Shown piece by piece: positions 14,401 through 26,000 of a stretch of DNA of 64,000 nt; positions within the stretch are counted from its first letter, which is position 1, and each line of letters opens with the position of its first letter. Below the pieces are notes generated by a model. That model was not told the DNA's origin. It worked only from the letters and a program-made list of their open reading frames with translations, and did no database searches. The translations under genes and the position numbers were made by a program. This stretch comes from Mytilus galloprovincialis (lineage: Eukaryota > Mollusca > Bivalvia > Mytilida > Mytilidae). Where the stretch lies: NCBI RefSeq assembly GCF_965363235.1, contig NC_134845.1:30258524-30322523 (forward strand). Reading direction: 5' to 3'.

Positions 14401-16770
14401 CTGTAAATTATTCGTTATTCAACTAAAAGGTCCGGGACCACAATTATTTCGTAGTGCATTTCTTTTAGAACATAAATGAAAATTAAAAAAAATCCCACCT
14501 GCGCTTTCTCAAACTCAAAATATGGACAATTTAATGTTTAGAACGTCTTGAAATCTTTTGACAGCTTCCGAAGTGTTAATTTTTAACCTTTTTCAGCTGG
14601 ACCAAATCACTACTTTCCTTAAAAATTCAGGACCCAAATTTTTTTACAGTGTAATTTCACCCCCCTTCTTGCAATTTGAGGCATTACACATGAAGAAATA
14701 AATTTGGAAGGGGTATAAAAATTAATGGCAAGTAACCCACTGTCAGCACTAGGGACTATATTTGTGAACAACGAAAATCAAGGGACGACAATTGTGGTCT
14801 CGGACCAAAACTGACTCAATATACTGAGGAAGATAAGAAACTTTCATTTCCTTAGATATTAATTGAAGGGGCTTAATACATGTAAGCTACGTTTTTGTCA
14901 AAAAAATAAAATATGAAAGAAGAATTGTGAAATAATATTTTGCTTAATTAGCAGTAAGTTTAATTCAATTTTGTCAAAATAAGTTCAATTGACAAGAAAA
15001 CAGTATGTATAATATGACAAATTACTTAATAAAATGTACATGGTTAGAGGTATAGGGGGAGGGTTGAGATCTCACAAACATGTTTAACCCCGCCGCATTT
15101 TTGCGCCTGTCCCAAGTCAGGAGCCTCTGGCCTTTGTTAGTCTTGTATTATCTTAATTTTAGTTTCTTGTGTACAATTTGGAAATTAGTATGGCGTTCAT
15201 TATCACTGGACTAGAATATATTTGTTTAGGGGCCAGCTGAAGGACGCCTCCGGGTGCGGGAATTTCTCGCTACATTGAAGACCTGTTGGTGACCCTCTGC
15301 TGTTGTTTTTTATTTGGTCGGGTTGTTGTCTCTTTGACACATTCCCCATTTCCATTCTCAATTTTATGCAATATCATAAATATTTAGCACTTCCACAATA
15401 CCCCTTTCAATCAATCTAAGAATTTGTAGGTTATTCTTCTATGAGTTGTTTTATTGGTATCTTACCAATGTTCAATCTTATTATATTTCAATGTATTTCT
15501 ACAAAATGTTCTTTTAAAGAGATGCATCAGTATTTTATAATGTTTATTTCATATACAGATATATAGCCATATAGCTTACCCACTAGCTTTTTCTTGTGAC
15601 TCTTTATTATCATCTAAAACAAAACAAAATTTTTTTAATTACGAATGTATGAATGGAGGTGTTGATTTTTTCGCTCCTAAGATAAGTCATCTTATTTAAT
15701 AATGAAATGGATAATTTTGGAAATTAGAACTTTCAAGTGTTTGATTGGTATATATGGGACCTTTCGTCCGACATCAATCCGACATTAATTTAATGTTTCA
15801 GCGGTTTTTGTATTATATGCTAATGATAAATGTATAACATTTATGAAAGGGTTTAAGCATTGTAGGCCCGCCATCATCAGGGATTTACCTACATGTATAT
15901 CAATTTATTTTAATTTTGTCGTTGTCAATAGATCTGCAATACTTATATGCATTTTATAAGCTATTATTGGTTTGCTTGAAAATATTTCGTTGCAAACTGC
16001 ATCCTGTTTTAGTAGGTCCCAATGTTTACTAATGCATTGTTAAATTTAGGAATGCACTTTTTTTAAGATTGATGTAATTAAAGCAATTGCAAGTCTAGTA
16101 ATACTAGCATCATGTGATCAATATTTTGTAGTATAATTACAATAAAATACTTATAGTATGTATACGGAGTCTTCCGAACTAGATTGTTTGCTATCGGAAA
16201 TCGGATTGATGTTGGAATACGTGGATGTTAGGTGTCACTTTTATACAGAGTCTTCCGAATAAGATTGTTTGCTATCGGAATTCGGATTGATGTTGGAATA
16301 CATGGATGTTAGGTGTCACTTTTATACAAAGCATGTGTAATGTCCAGTACTGGCGGACAAATAGTGATAAGGTACATTTGAAAATAAAACATTCAACCAT
16401 GTTTTTAGAAACCATTACTGGCACTGGTCTACATAATCATGACGTCTGATCGATGAGGGTATTTACGATATGAATTTTACAGATCATTTAATGAAGTTGT
16501 CAAGGTAAATACTAAAAATAATAGACTGCTATATTAAATGGAGTACCAAGTTTTGTCTAATAATAAAAATAAATAAAAATCCGAGTGACAAAAGTTGCAT
16601 TAGACTTCTATTTCTAGCAACAGCAATTGCTCATTAAAAAACAACCTGAAGCAAAGTAACATATTCATTAAGTTATGCCTTTATTTATAATCTAATACTT
16701 TACCCCCATAAAGCCATTCTTCGTCGTCTTGTGTGCCGGTTTGTGGTGCAGCTACACCGGCAGCCGCCAT
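2485..16770 (-). CDS. FIP1L1: Pre-mRNA 3'-end-processing factor FIP1 (12 exons, 3' part outside window)
   Basis: This is a subunit of the nuclear cleavage and polyadenylation specificity factor, which links poly(A) polymerase and CPSF30 to the pre-mRNA. Coding exons, 5' to 3' on the minus strand: 16704-16770, 15580-15613, 14116-14179, 12927-13057, 11292-11341, 10748-10888, 5530-5645, 5156-5198, 3800-3944, 3446-3561, 2997-3047 and 2485-2509. All junctions are GT-AG and every phase joins, giving 327 residues plus 2 nt. The protein starts [12 protein letters not shown] and is followed by acidic DDEEWLYG. Next come an acidic stretch ([15 protein letters not shown]) and the diagnostic Fip1 motif at about residues 130-190, containing [30 protein letters not shown] and NYGFNEDTW. 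The block AGTIDVIG is also conserved, and a proline-rich PPPG region follows. The usual C-terminal arginine-rich tail is missing because the gene leaves the window. I assign it by motif recognition and am confident of the family. Introns 7-8 are loaded with repeats. Confidence 0.93.
4327..5112. repeat. Compound interleaved inverted-repeat element in FIP1L1 intron 8
   Basis: Four blocks lie in the order B (about 4327-4487), A (4487-4724), B' (4725-4878) and A' (4876-5112). B' is the reverse complement of B, and A' is the reverse complement of A, both with few mismatches. Each A block is itself a fold-back: an arm of about 26 nt with GGGGTATTTGCG is repeated inverted 60 nt later. The two pairings interleave rather than nest. 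Short ORFs on either strand here simply reflect the repeat. No coding capacity is recognised. Confidence 0.8.
6954..7281 (+). repeat. R3 short inverted-end repeat, one internal unit
   Basis: Starts near AAGAATGTGTCC and ATGCCCCACTCGCACT and ends CGTAGGTGGGGCAT, so the ends are inverted copies of ATGCCCCAC. It has a single internal unit of about 170 bp and a (GACG/GAAC)n simple repeat at 7152-7225. Confidence 0.8.
7467..8340 (+). pseudogene. Broken ORF remnants of an unrecognised invertebrate protein family
   Basis: An open stretch of 113 codons (7467-7808) contains [17 protein letters not shown]. After a stop, similar-looking coding sequence continues as fragments: [17 protein letters not shown] and [16 protein letters not shown] at about 7850-7985, and [20 protein letters not shown] at about 8205-8265. 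The pieces are colinear but interrupted by stops and frame changes. The 'YH..C...YL' and 'QGQG.SNIVYSS' features recall an expanded uncharacterised family in marine invertebrate genomes that I cannot name. It lies inside the 5938-10655 element, so it is likely cargo of that element or a captured fragment. Confidence 0.45.
8565..8885 (+). repeat. R1 dispersed repeat
   Basis: Contains the family blocks GGGGGAGGGTTGAGAT, TTGCGCCTGTCC, CAGGAGCCTCTGGCCTT and GGCCAGCTGAAG in the usual order. Other copies: 15048-15365 and 57890-58215 (plus), 37178-37505 (minus) and partial copies listed separately. Nature (MITE or SINE) not determined. Confidence 0.75.
9204..9687 (+). repeat. R3 short inverted-end repeat, two internal units
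   Basis: Same ends as the 6954 copy. The internal block beginning GCACTATCATTTTCTATG occurs twice (about 9237 and 9406, a period of about 169 bp). A GACG/GAAC simple repeat lies at 9575-9635 just before the right end. Confidence 0.8.
12230..12540 (+). pseudogene. Decayed fragment of a zinc-finger/hAT-related protein gene
   Basis: One frame reads [20 protein letters not shown], then [10 protein letters not shown], followed by stops. A later fragment reads [13 protein letters not shown]. The W-x-C ... C-x-x-C spacing resembles the zinc-finger start of hAT-derived and related host proteins. No intact frame exists. It lies in a FIP1L1 intron on the opposite strand and is probably an old insertion. 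Confidence 0.4.
12730..12900 (+). repeat. R2 dispersed repeat
   Basis: Typical blocks are TTTTGGGGCC, GTGTGAGCCAAGG, TGTCTCATTGGCACTCATAC and CATATCTTCTTATATCTATA, followed by a (TA)n tail. The same order recurs at 18930-19135, 38810-38925 and 51470-51625. End fragments occur at about 2612-2662, 32510-32580, 36470-36555 and 54930-54985 (minus). The tail placement suggests a SINE-like element. Confidence 0.7.
13227..13829. mobile_element. TTAA-flanked short transposon (603 bp)
   Basis: Left end TTAAGGTAGATTCATGG, right end (reverse complement) TTAAGGTAGATCAAAGG, with TTAA at both boundaries. TTAA target duplications are characteristic of piggyBac- and Kolobok-type transposases. No coding sequence inside. 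Confidence 0.7.
15048..15365 (+). repeat. R1 dispersed repeat
   Basis: Well-preserved copy with TTGCGCCTGTCCCAAGTCAG, GGGGCCAGCTGAAGGACGCC and the right-hand block CACATTCCCCATTTCCATTC. Confidence 0.8.
16158..16328. repeat. Tandem duplication, unit about 84 bp
   Basis: Two adjacent near-identical copies, each with GAGTCTTCCGAA, TTGTTTGCTATCGGAA and ATGTTAGGTGTCACTTTTAT. Located in FIP1L1 intron 1. Confidence 0.85.
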
Positions 16771-17147
16771 CGTGTTTACAATTTTACTTCTTTTAGTTTC
16801 GAATTATTTATATCGAACTGTTAAAACGGGTCAAATTATTTTCAGATATAATATTTATATTCAATGCATAATCCATTTATCATCTTATGATAGAATAGTG
16901 TAAAAACTACGAAACACGATGTATGTAATTTATCTGAATACCGAAAATAAAATAAAGGTCCATAAATTACAGGTATGAATATTTCCCTCAGATAAATATT
17001 TGATGTCCCCTGTCTCAGAATATCCCCTGATAGTGGGTTTAAAATGAACATTTTGATGGCTTGCAGATAAAATGATCAAAATTAACTTTTCTTTCATAAA
17101 AAAAGGCAAAAATGTTAGATATCAGATAACAAAGATCAGCTTTCAAC

Positions 17148-17212
17148 ACAGGCACTTGTCTCAGAAGTTTTTCTATATACCTCTAGGATTTTTTTTGGAG
17201 ACAAGTGCCTGT
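17148..17212. repeat. Hairpin, 15-bp perfect stem
   Basis: ACAGGCACTTGTCTC at 17148-17162 is inverted at 17198-17212 with a 35-nt loop. It lies upstream of the FIP1L1 start codon, between the gene and the hAT-like element. It could be a small fold-back insertion; no function is evident. Confidence 0.75.
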
Positions 17213-17278
17213 GGCTTTCAAGCAAGTCCTGGCAAATTATATAAACTGTAAAATTGATTGAAATCTCTTGGAGTCCAA

Positions 17279-18398
17279 ACTAGTGCTGAACGGGTCGTTG
17301 TCGACCTGGGTACTCCATCAACGTACCCTGGGTACTTTTACTTTCAATGATGGTACCCTGGGTACCGTGTTTTGGATGAATGGTACCAATAGGGTACGTT
17401 TCCGTCGATAATCGTACCCAGCTTCGTACCGATTTGAGTCTTGAAATTTATCGCGAGATTTCTTAGGAGTTCCGAATAGTCGGATGTTGGTGGTTAGCCC
17501 GTGGGTTGATATTTAATTATATTCTACACTTGTAAACAACAAATGGACGATGGATTTGATTCGGGGTTACAATGATTCAGAAACAGAATCAGATGAGAAC
17601 GAACATGATCAATTTCTCCGAACCTTCCATGTTGATGTTGGTGGCAATGAGTTAGAAAACAGTTTGACAAGTCATCAGTTGTTGAAGGAAATTGAATTGG
17701 TCAGGTACAAACGTGATATAAAGAAGAAGTACATCACACCTAAAGAGGATGACAATGTTGAACGTTTTTCATTTAAGATCAATCGAAACAACCATGAAAT
17801 CGTTGCAACACGGAATAGATATTCCGACATGTTTATTTTAACTGAAGAAGGGAAAGAAAAACAAAGGTTAATCAAAGCTGGTTTGGATAAAGATTCTGTT
17901 GCTGTGTATTGGACCATTTATTGCCCTGGTAAAGGAACTTGCAAACGTGTTTGCGGTGGAATTGGGACATGTGATGAAGGTATGATATGACCAAGGATAG
18001 ATAAGAAACAAGCCTCAAAGCAACCAAGGCTTGTTTTTTTAAAATATTTTTAACCTGACATTGAAGAAAAAAAATAATTTGATGAGGATAGGGTAAAATA
18101 TAAAAAAAATACTCTAATGTAAAAATTGAAAAAACAAAAGATTTTCTTATTTAATTTTCCGCGCCATTTTCCATCATCAACAACATCAGCAACATCCAGA
18201 GATGTTCCGATAGCAATCACGTGGTTTTAAGACGAGAGTAGGGTACGTTTAATACTCCGCGGTACCATGACGCATTTTATTTCAAACGAGGGTACGTGTA
18301 TGACAAAACACGGTACCCAGGGTACCATCATTGAAAGTAAAAGTACCCAGGGTACGTTGATGGAGTACCCAGGTCGACAACGACCCGTTCAGCCAAAC
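17279..18398. mobile_element. hAT-like non-autonomous element carrying an ORF (about 1.12 kb)
   Basis: About 95 bp at each end are inverted copies, containing CTGAACGGGTCGTTGTCGAC and the repeated motif GGTACCCTGGGTAC. An 8-bp direct repeat GAGTCCAA lies at 17271-17278 and 18399-18406, consistent with a hAT-type target duplication. The outermost bases of the two ends differ slightly (TAGTGCTGAAC versus TTGGCTGAAC). The interior has one 146-codon ORF (17550-17990) and no transposase. It sits between the divergent FIP1L1 and MTIF3 genes. Confidence 0.75.
17550..17990 (+). CDS. Unrecognised ORF inside the hAT-like element (146 aa)
   Basis: Begins MDLIRGYNDSETESDENEH (acidic/Ser-rich) and continues with a Lys/Arg-rich middle. 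It ends with a cysteine cluster, YCPGKGTCKRVCGGIGTC, having spacing C-x5-C-x3-C-x5-C. The codons before the stop, GATGAAG followed by GTATGA, could also be a splice donor, so this may be a first exon captured from a host gene. I do not recognise the family and infer no function. A 146-codon frame in AT-rich DNA with balanced composition is unlikely to be chance. Whether it is expressed is unknown. Confidence 0.4.
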   Translation: MDLIRGYNDSETESDENEHDQFLRTFHVDVGGNELENSLTSHQLLKEIELVRYKRDIKKKYITPKEDDNVERFSFKINRNNHEIVATRNRYSDMFILTEEGKEKQRLIKAGLDKDSVAVYWTIYCPGKGTCKRVCGGIGTCDEGMI

Positions 18399-18784
18399 GA
18401 GTCCAATTAATAATTTATGACGTCTATTTTTTTAAAAATTCTGGGACGCGTCAGTATTATTTAGACTAAAGTCTGAATTATTGCAAATACTGTTTGAAAA
18501 TATGTACATGAATGCATTTCCTTCATCTGATTTTTTTATTAAAAGCAAGCTGTGAAGCCATATACGCTCCGTATTGGGGTATTGTTTATGGTCCTATTGA
18601 TATTTAAGGGTCACTATTTCAATCGTATTCAATTTTTAGAATGGTTTAAGAGTTTATCAATTCAATCAACTGTTTGATCTCTATTTCAAAGGTTGACCAC
18701 TATTGAGTTGATCAATTAATAAATATTGGTTTTAGTTTTTTTCAAGGGTCATGATTGTATCAATCATATTCAATTGTTAAGATT

Positions 18785-19318
18785 GGGAAATATGAGACAA
18801 CATCCCGACCAAAGAGCAGATAACAGCTCAGGGCCACCAATGGGTCTTCAACCACACCCGATGATGGGCCTTAGCTGGCCCCTAAATAAAATTGTGTACT
18901 AGTTCAGTGAAAATGGACATCAACGTTTCTCGTTTTGTTTATATAGATTAGACTGTTGGTTTTCCCGTTTGAATGGTTTTACACTAGTAATTTTGGGGCC
19001 CTTTATGGCTTGTTGTTGGGTGTGAGCCAAGGCTCCGTGTTGAAGGCCGTACTTTAACCTATAATGGTTTACTTTTTAAATTGTTATTTGTATGGAGAGT
19101 TGTCTCATTGGCACTCACACCACATCTTCCTATATCTAATCAATGCTACACTCCAAAACATATAAATGAACTAAAATTAAAAAACATACAAGACTAACAA
19201 AGGCCAAAGGCTCCTGTCTAGGGACAGGTGCAAAAATATGGTGGGGTTAAACATGCTTTGTGAGATCTCAATTCTCAACCCTCCCCCTATACCATGTATA
19301 CCTCTAGCCAATGTAAAA
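18785..19318 (-). repeat. R1 copy (minus) interrupted by an R2 insertion
   Basis: R1 blocks on the minus strand are found at 18785-18925 (GGGCCACCAATGGGTCTTCA) and again at 19155-19318 (ACTAACAAAGGCC, CTCAACCCTCCCCCTATA). Between them, 18930-19135 is a complete R2 copy on the plus strand. Confidence 0.7.
18930..19135 (+). repeat. R2 dispersed repeat, nested in R1
   Basis: Contains TTTTGGGGCCCTTTATGG, GTGTGAGCCAAGGCTCCG and TGTCTCATTGGCACTCACAC, ending CTTCCTATATCT. Confidence 0.75.
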
Positions 19319-20013
19319 TATTAAGGAAACACACAGCAATACGCACAGTAAAACTCAGCTTAAAAGACTTCTGGAGTACAATGTCAGAATAGGTAACAAA
19401 AGAAACTAAGCAAAATGACAATTAATGATACATAAATTAACAAAGGACTACATTTGTACTAGTAGTTAGTGACATGCAAAATATGCAATCCTTAATGACC
19501 TGACAACAGAATTTTTACTGAGTTTATTGAGTTGATATATATATGTTCATCAATGGAGATCGTCAGGGTTTGCACTTTTATCATAATGATCAAAGGCTTG
19601 CAATTTTCCAACTTGATAAGTCTGCCTATATAGATTGTACCCTACTATTTCAATCTCCTCCTTTAAAATAAACATTTAAAATATGAAAATTGTATGAAGT
19701 TTTACACAAAATTCTATAGTTTGTTAAAAAATGATTTTATCTGCCTTTTTTATTCAACTCTTTCATTAAAATTTCAAAATATTGCAAAGATAGACTTTAG
19801 ACCAAAGTTTAATCTTTTTCTACCTTCTGGTTGGGTCATCTGATCTTGTTTTTCTATTCGTTATGTTTTATTGTATAAATGTAATATATAAATCCATATT
19901 TTCATATTTTAAACAGTGTATATATATACAAAATATTGAAATACTTTGTTCTTCTTTTATACAGGATTGAATGCCATATCCATGATGACACTGTGACAGG
20001 GAAAAACAGTAAC

Positions 20014-23000
20014 ATGAAACTTGTTAAATCACCAATAGGTGTGATGACTTTCTGCAGATTCAGACTTCTTTCATTATCACCAATAACCCATTACAATCAT
20101 ATGACAAACTTAGCCAGATTTTCAAAGATTCATTGCTCAACACAAACATCAAGAACATACACATGTGTTACAATTGGCAATTTTAGTAGCAATCTCTTTG
20201 AAAGTTGCCATATGAAGAAATGTGGTAGAATTGAAGATAAACAATATTTTCATCAATGTGGTCCAAATCTAAACAAAAAGTTCCATAAAAAGGTAAAAAT
20301 TCATGATAACAAAAAGGGACAATCATCTGATGAATCTAATAATGTAAAACGTGTAAAGTTGGTGAAATTGATTGACACTATTCAGTTGTTTTCTAATGAA
20401 GATCTGTTAATTGGAAAGCAAACATTAGCAGGGGCTAAGGAATATGCCAACAGTAAAGGGTTCAAATTAGCTAAATTAGAGGGAAAATTTACAGAAGGAT
20501 TCCCATCGTATAAACTTGTGACAAAAGAAGAACAAAAGGAAGAACAGAAGAAGACACCGAAGGAAAAGAGCCCAAAACGCTTTGACATTGAAACAAAAAT
20601 TGCCGGCCATGATCTCCAGGTTAAAATCAATCAAATGGTTAAAATACTTGTAAAAGGAAGACAAGTCAATACTGTTCTATCAGCTGCTAAAAATGAGGTG
20701 AGTTGGTTTTATTGTTAACGTTTTGATATCAAACTTATTGAAAATTTCAAATAGGGTTATGTATTCGACACAACCTTGAGAATGTTAGCCCAATGTACAT
20801 GTGGTGTATCTTATTTACGCCATGATATTATGGTTAATGCAGGGCTTCCAAAACGGTCATATATTCCGGTCATTTGTATAAAGTCCGGTCAAAGTCCGGC
20901 TGGGAAAAGCATGAAACGGTCATCTACTTTTTAGTTTCAAGGCTTTTTCGGTCATTTTAACATAATTCATGATCTTTTTGACCCAACCTTTTGCCTTTAA
21001 CATCCACGCATTTCCGGTCATAAAAGTGACATGATGTTTAATGACTATCAAAACAGCCCCTACTTCAATACTTTCCAATTTAAACAAGGCTAATTAGTTG
21101 TTGGACAGCTGAAATCTACCTGTTCAGGTGACATGTAAACTACTTTCAGTACCGGACATTGTAAAAATTATCAGTCTTTTCACAATTTTTTTCTTACATT
21201 TCAGCGGTATCTAATTGATTTAGTCCAAAAGATTAAAATTATAAGAAATTAGTTTATCAACATGATTTGATAAAAAAAATTAAAAAGGTTTTAAATGAAA
21301 ACTCGTCAGAACTACGTTGTATGAACTAGAACACGCGTGCGTATGTGCACAGGTGGGAAATTTAATTATGTATCCTACATGTACATTTCTTAAAAAATAC
21401 TATAATTATCATTGATACCTGTATCTAACGTTCATTTCAAGTATTTTGTTGAAGAAATAAAGTGGAAAGAGCTTCTTCACTCAGTCGTGCTTTGTAAACG
21501 TACACGGATTTTACGTATCTGTTTATGGTCCATGTTTTACCATTGTCAAGTCAACATCCGGTTTAGATTTTAAAAACGAAAGTAAAGTTTTTGACAATGT
21601 CATTTTGCACAAATAAAGAGTCTAAGACATATATGAGCAGGCTGATGTGCACACTATGAATGATGCACTGCCAATTTAACAATTTACATCCGAACATCAA
21701 ATTCATATCAAAGTAAAGTTTAAAATTGTGTTTTTTTTTAATCTAATGCCAATCATTGGAATGGCCATCTGATTACCATAAATGCCTTTTGTGACTAAGT
21801 CTTAAGGGATTAAAATCGGGATCAGATATAAAATGTCCGGCTGGCTCAAATATTTTTTGGAAGCCCTGGGTTAATGTAAAGTAATAAGATTTCAACGATT
21901 TAGAGGTTCCTTCAGCAATTTGACCTTATTTTATGGTATGATAAATGCAAGACTTCCATGCAAATAAATTTAATACTGCATCATGATATTAATAAATATA
22001 TATAATTTTTGTCTAAATTTAAAATTATCTCCCCTTTCAAGAAATTTGTCATTTTTTTAACCATTGACTGAAGTGGTTAACATGAGCACTTGAATTACTG
22101 AACAACATGCTTGTGTGAATAAAACATGTTAAATTAGACTAAAAGTCCAATGTCTTTATCATTCTGTAAATGTGGATAAAAAGAGATGCAAGGTATATTG
22201 TAATGATAGTGTATTTATTGAGACAGCAACCAAAATAATTAAGCAAAGGATGTCTACACAGCTACTTTTGCATAGGTACTATTTCTGTACCAAAAATCTG
22301 TAGTACTGGAAATCTACTTTTAATATTCAGTACTATTTTGGTACTTTAAAATTATTGTAATATTTAGGTACCTGTATTTCACAGTACTTGATTTGTACAT
22401 GAAATTAAAGTACTACAGATTTTTGGTTGCACAGTTACATTTTCAGCATTTTGAAATTTTATCTTTTACAAATCTCATCAAGTTATGATGTTCAAACATG
22501 GCATACTGGTGTCATACCACCAATTAAAAGTCCCTATCTGTTCAACCAAATTTTGCAATTTTCACAGCTTTCTAAATATTTTACCTTAAGTTTAACTTCA
22601 TAGAAACTAGGTATATTCTGAATTGTACAGGTGTCACCTTTCTGCATGCCAATTTTCAACATACATTCAAAATCACATAAGAAAGAAGAGAGCTCCCGAA
22701 AGGAGGTACCACTAAAAATAACCCCTGGTTTTCTGGAAATCTTAAATTAGTATACCATGGAGCGCATTAATCCTCAATTTTAAATGCAAACTCCTAGACA
22801 GGTGAAATTTGGCTCAAAATGGTCTTAATATATTTCTCTTTCAACAAAAGTTTCATTTCTGCAAATTTGTTGGTTAGTTTAGGTGAACAATGACATCAAA
22901 TGCACTATTTTTTGTCTGAGTAGGCCTACTTTCACATACGTTCTAAATTTGAGGGAGTAATTGGTGGTATGACACCTACTGTCATCATTGTTGGTATTAT

Positions 23001-26000
23001 TTTTGTACCAATATTTTAAGGCGAAGTGTACGTAATTAAACTACACAATGGATTTTTTAAAAATTTTACATGTAGATTCTGCTTGTAAAAATAAATCGGA
23101 AAATAAAATAAAAAAAGGGGGTAACCGTTTTCGTTTTTGAGATACGAGCTGTTGAAGTTAACAGCATCATACACCAAAATTACCAAGGATATATAGGGAA
23201 AATCGTGAAATTCGGCAGGAATTGTTACATTTCCAAGATTTTCTATTATATTAGACAATCGATTTTTTTTTAAATTTATGAGACGATTCTAAAATGTCTG
23301 AGGAATCGATTGGTGCAAAGAAAGTCCTTAGCAACCGTGCTACTTTTCAAGCTATACCCTGTTAAAGTTGAATCTTGAGTGTAAAAAAACAAAAAACAAC
23401 GACAACGTTATTGACGTCGCCGTAACAGTTACGACGCTTCATATAGTTCTATACTTGTATGAAATATATACCGTTTTGTTGGAGTTCGTGTTGCTCGGTC
23501 TTTAGTTCTTTATGTTACGTTTTGTGTACTATTGTATTGTATTTGTCTTTTATATTCGGGTGCGTGCGGAGATCGCCAAGCTAGAAAACGGTTGACATTT
23601 TCTTAATTATGAACTAGAACTATTTTCGACCTTGGTGCCTTATTTTTGTTAAAATCTAAACACTGCGGCGTGTTTTCAAAATCTTTGTTCCAATAAAACT
23701 TCATTTCATCAAGGTCTCTTCTCAGAATATCAGCCATCTGTCTGGCACAGGATAACAAATCAATATTTAAGTAAATTTAAGTTGTGTGGTAATTCTTAGT
23801 ACATTTGGGTAAATTAATCTTATCTTTGTGCCGCATAAGCATCTCTATAATTCAACACATCCCTGAGCCACGACATTATATATTTTATGCATTGCATGCG
23901 CTTCTTTTTGTCACAATCCAAACCGGCTAGTAACCGTTGTATAACTTTTACACGTTTGAAGACGAATATTTGCGTGAAACATTTTTGTATGATTTTTATT
24001 TCTAGAAATCAATCTGAAATCTACAACAGTCCTTTCCCGAAAGTCGGGCTGGACCTTTACTTTTATGTGCATTCGAGATTTACACAAATTGTAACCCTAA
24101 TAATTCAGTCGTATTATTCAGCTAATGTACGAATGCTACATTTCTCGTGTGGGAGAAAATCGGACATGGAAAGGGCTTGAATTATTCGAGTTACTCAAAT
24201 TGAAACTCGGGAATATATTTCTAGCTGTTCGGAATTCGCGGAAACAAATGGTTGTTTTTCGGCATTACGGCATTGAATCAATAGAAATACAAATTTTTTC
24301 TTTTAACAAATTCGAATACCAGTCAGTTCATTGGACTTTAGTTTGAAATAGCGGCGGTAATCCATTCATTTTATCCAATCAATTTGGGGGGGAGTCAACA
24401 TTGATAGCCAAAATCCTTGAAATATTCGATAAAAAACCGTTGAATGTAAATTATATGAACTCCAAAGTCTCATATTATGAGACTAGTAAACCACAGGCTT
24501 CTCAATTCTTGTATGATCATGAACTAGGTGAAAACCTAGAGCTGATCGAGTGCGAGATCCTCATGGATAATCATCGAGGTCGTTAAACACCCCTTGCAGT
24601 AAACTTGGGTTAAATTTTTAAAAAATCCAAATGTAATAGCCTGAACACATTTCACCTCTCATTCCACTAAATATTAAATTGCAGTTACAAGTATCACAAA
24701 ACTTCCCTGACCTCTTTTCTTTAACCATAATAGAGGGAGGAGGGATGGAGGGATCCAGATCCCGAAATCCCGGGCTTAAAAACACGACATCCCGAGGTCC
24801 TGAATTTAAAAATAATTAAATACCGACTACCCGAAATTCAGAAATAGAATTCCCAGATCCCGAAAGGGTCAATCCCGAAATCCCGAGCTTAAAAACACCC
24901 GATCCCGGAGTTCCGATAAAGGTCCTACCCCCCTCCCCCCCGTAATTCTATATTCTATTCATTCATAATCTTCAATTGAGACTTGATACTTCAAAATTAC
25001 ATTCTCTAATTTTGAATGATACACACAGGCACAATAAAAGAAAACAGATTTCGCTATATATCTCTTCGAAATTGGAATTTGTGAAAGAAGAAATGACATG
25101 TTATATTTTATCTTACATGTGTACTTTCAATTTCAATATGGTTCTAAATTTAGATTTAGTTTTCCCATAAATTGCGGACGGAATAGAAGACACCTGTGTT
25201 TATTTTCTGCACATGTAGAAAAAGTTGAAAACTGGGAGTTGAATGACATATTTTTTACTTATTTTAAGATAAATGTTAGAGTGAGACAACTTTCAAGTTA
25301 CTGAATAATTTTTGGGGCCTAGTTTGTTTATTTTTTGTATGTTTTCCGTCTTTGTTCTTCCGACCTGTAAGTGTTGCACTACTAGTGGTCAAATTATTCT
25401 CTTGTATCGTCTGATTTCCGAATGAATATAAATCATGTCCTTAAATTTTCAATTGCACAAAATACGAATATTTCAACGTATTTTTAATTAGACAATTAAA
25501 TTCACACGTCTTTCATTAATTATTTGTTACCTATTATAAAACTTTACGTTGAGTACTGTGTTTTTCGTTCAAGACTACGGCTTTTTAAAACGATATTGTT
25601 GGGTCAATTCAGGTTTCATTTTAATTAATTTGATATCAATAGAAGAAAAATTGTTACATGTTTATTTGTTTATTTGTTTATAATTTTGTTGTGAGGCGTT
25701 TTTTCTTTCTCTTGATATCATAAACACGAAATGCCTTCTCCTACGCGTCTAAAACAAAAAACAAACAAGTGTTTTTAAGCCAGGCTGCACACAGAACAAC
25801 GTACAGAATGCTGTGATTTCTAATTGGAGTTCAGTATTTAGATAATTTCTATGAGGTTTAAGACAGCATAGGAGTGCTTGTTGGATTCATTATAGACCGC
25901 AGAAAGTAGTTTCTCTTTCGTGTGTCCTTTCGTGGAGTAAGGGAGATAACTTGCGTAACTAACGACGAACGTTTTTAATCCCGTATTCCGCTAGAGGCGT

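Larger units (their letters stand above)
16771..20013. other. Divergent intergenic region FIP1L1 / MTIF3
   Basis: Between the FIP1L1 start codon and the MTIF3 coding start. It must include the FIP1L1 promoter and the unseen 5' exon of MTIF3. Nearly all recognisable content is repeats: a hairpin at 17148, the hAT-like element at 17279-18398, and nested R1/R2 at 18785-19318. I could not place a promoter element. Confidence 0.5.

Noticed and set aside
19936..20013. MTIF3 start at 19936
   Set aside because: 19936-19964 precedes a good splice acceptor (TTTATACAG at 19956-19964), so that ATG is intronic; ATG 20014 gives a typical presequence.
23887..24586. Chain of three ORFs (97, 73 and 61 codons) inside the 22240-26180 element
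   Set aside because: Different frames, no recognised domain, no shared composition; listed only as unexplained interior sequence.
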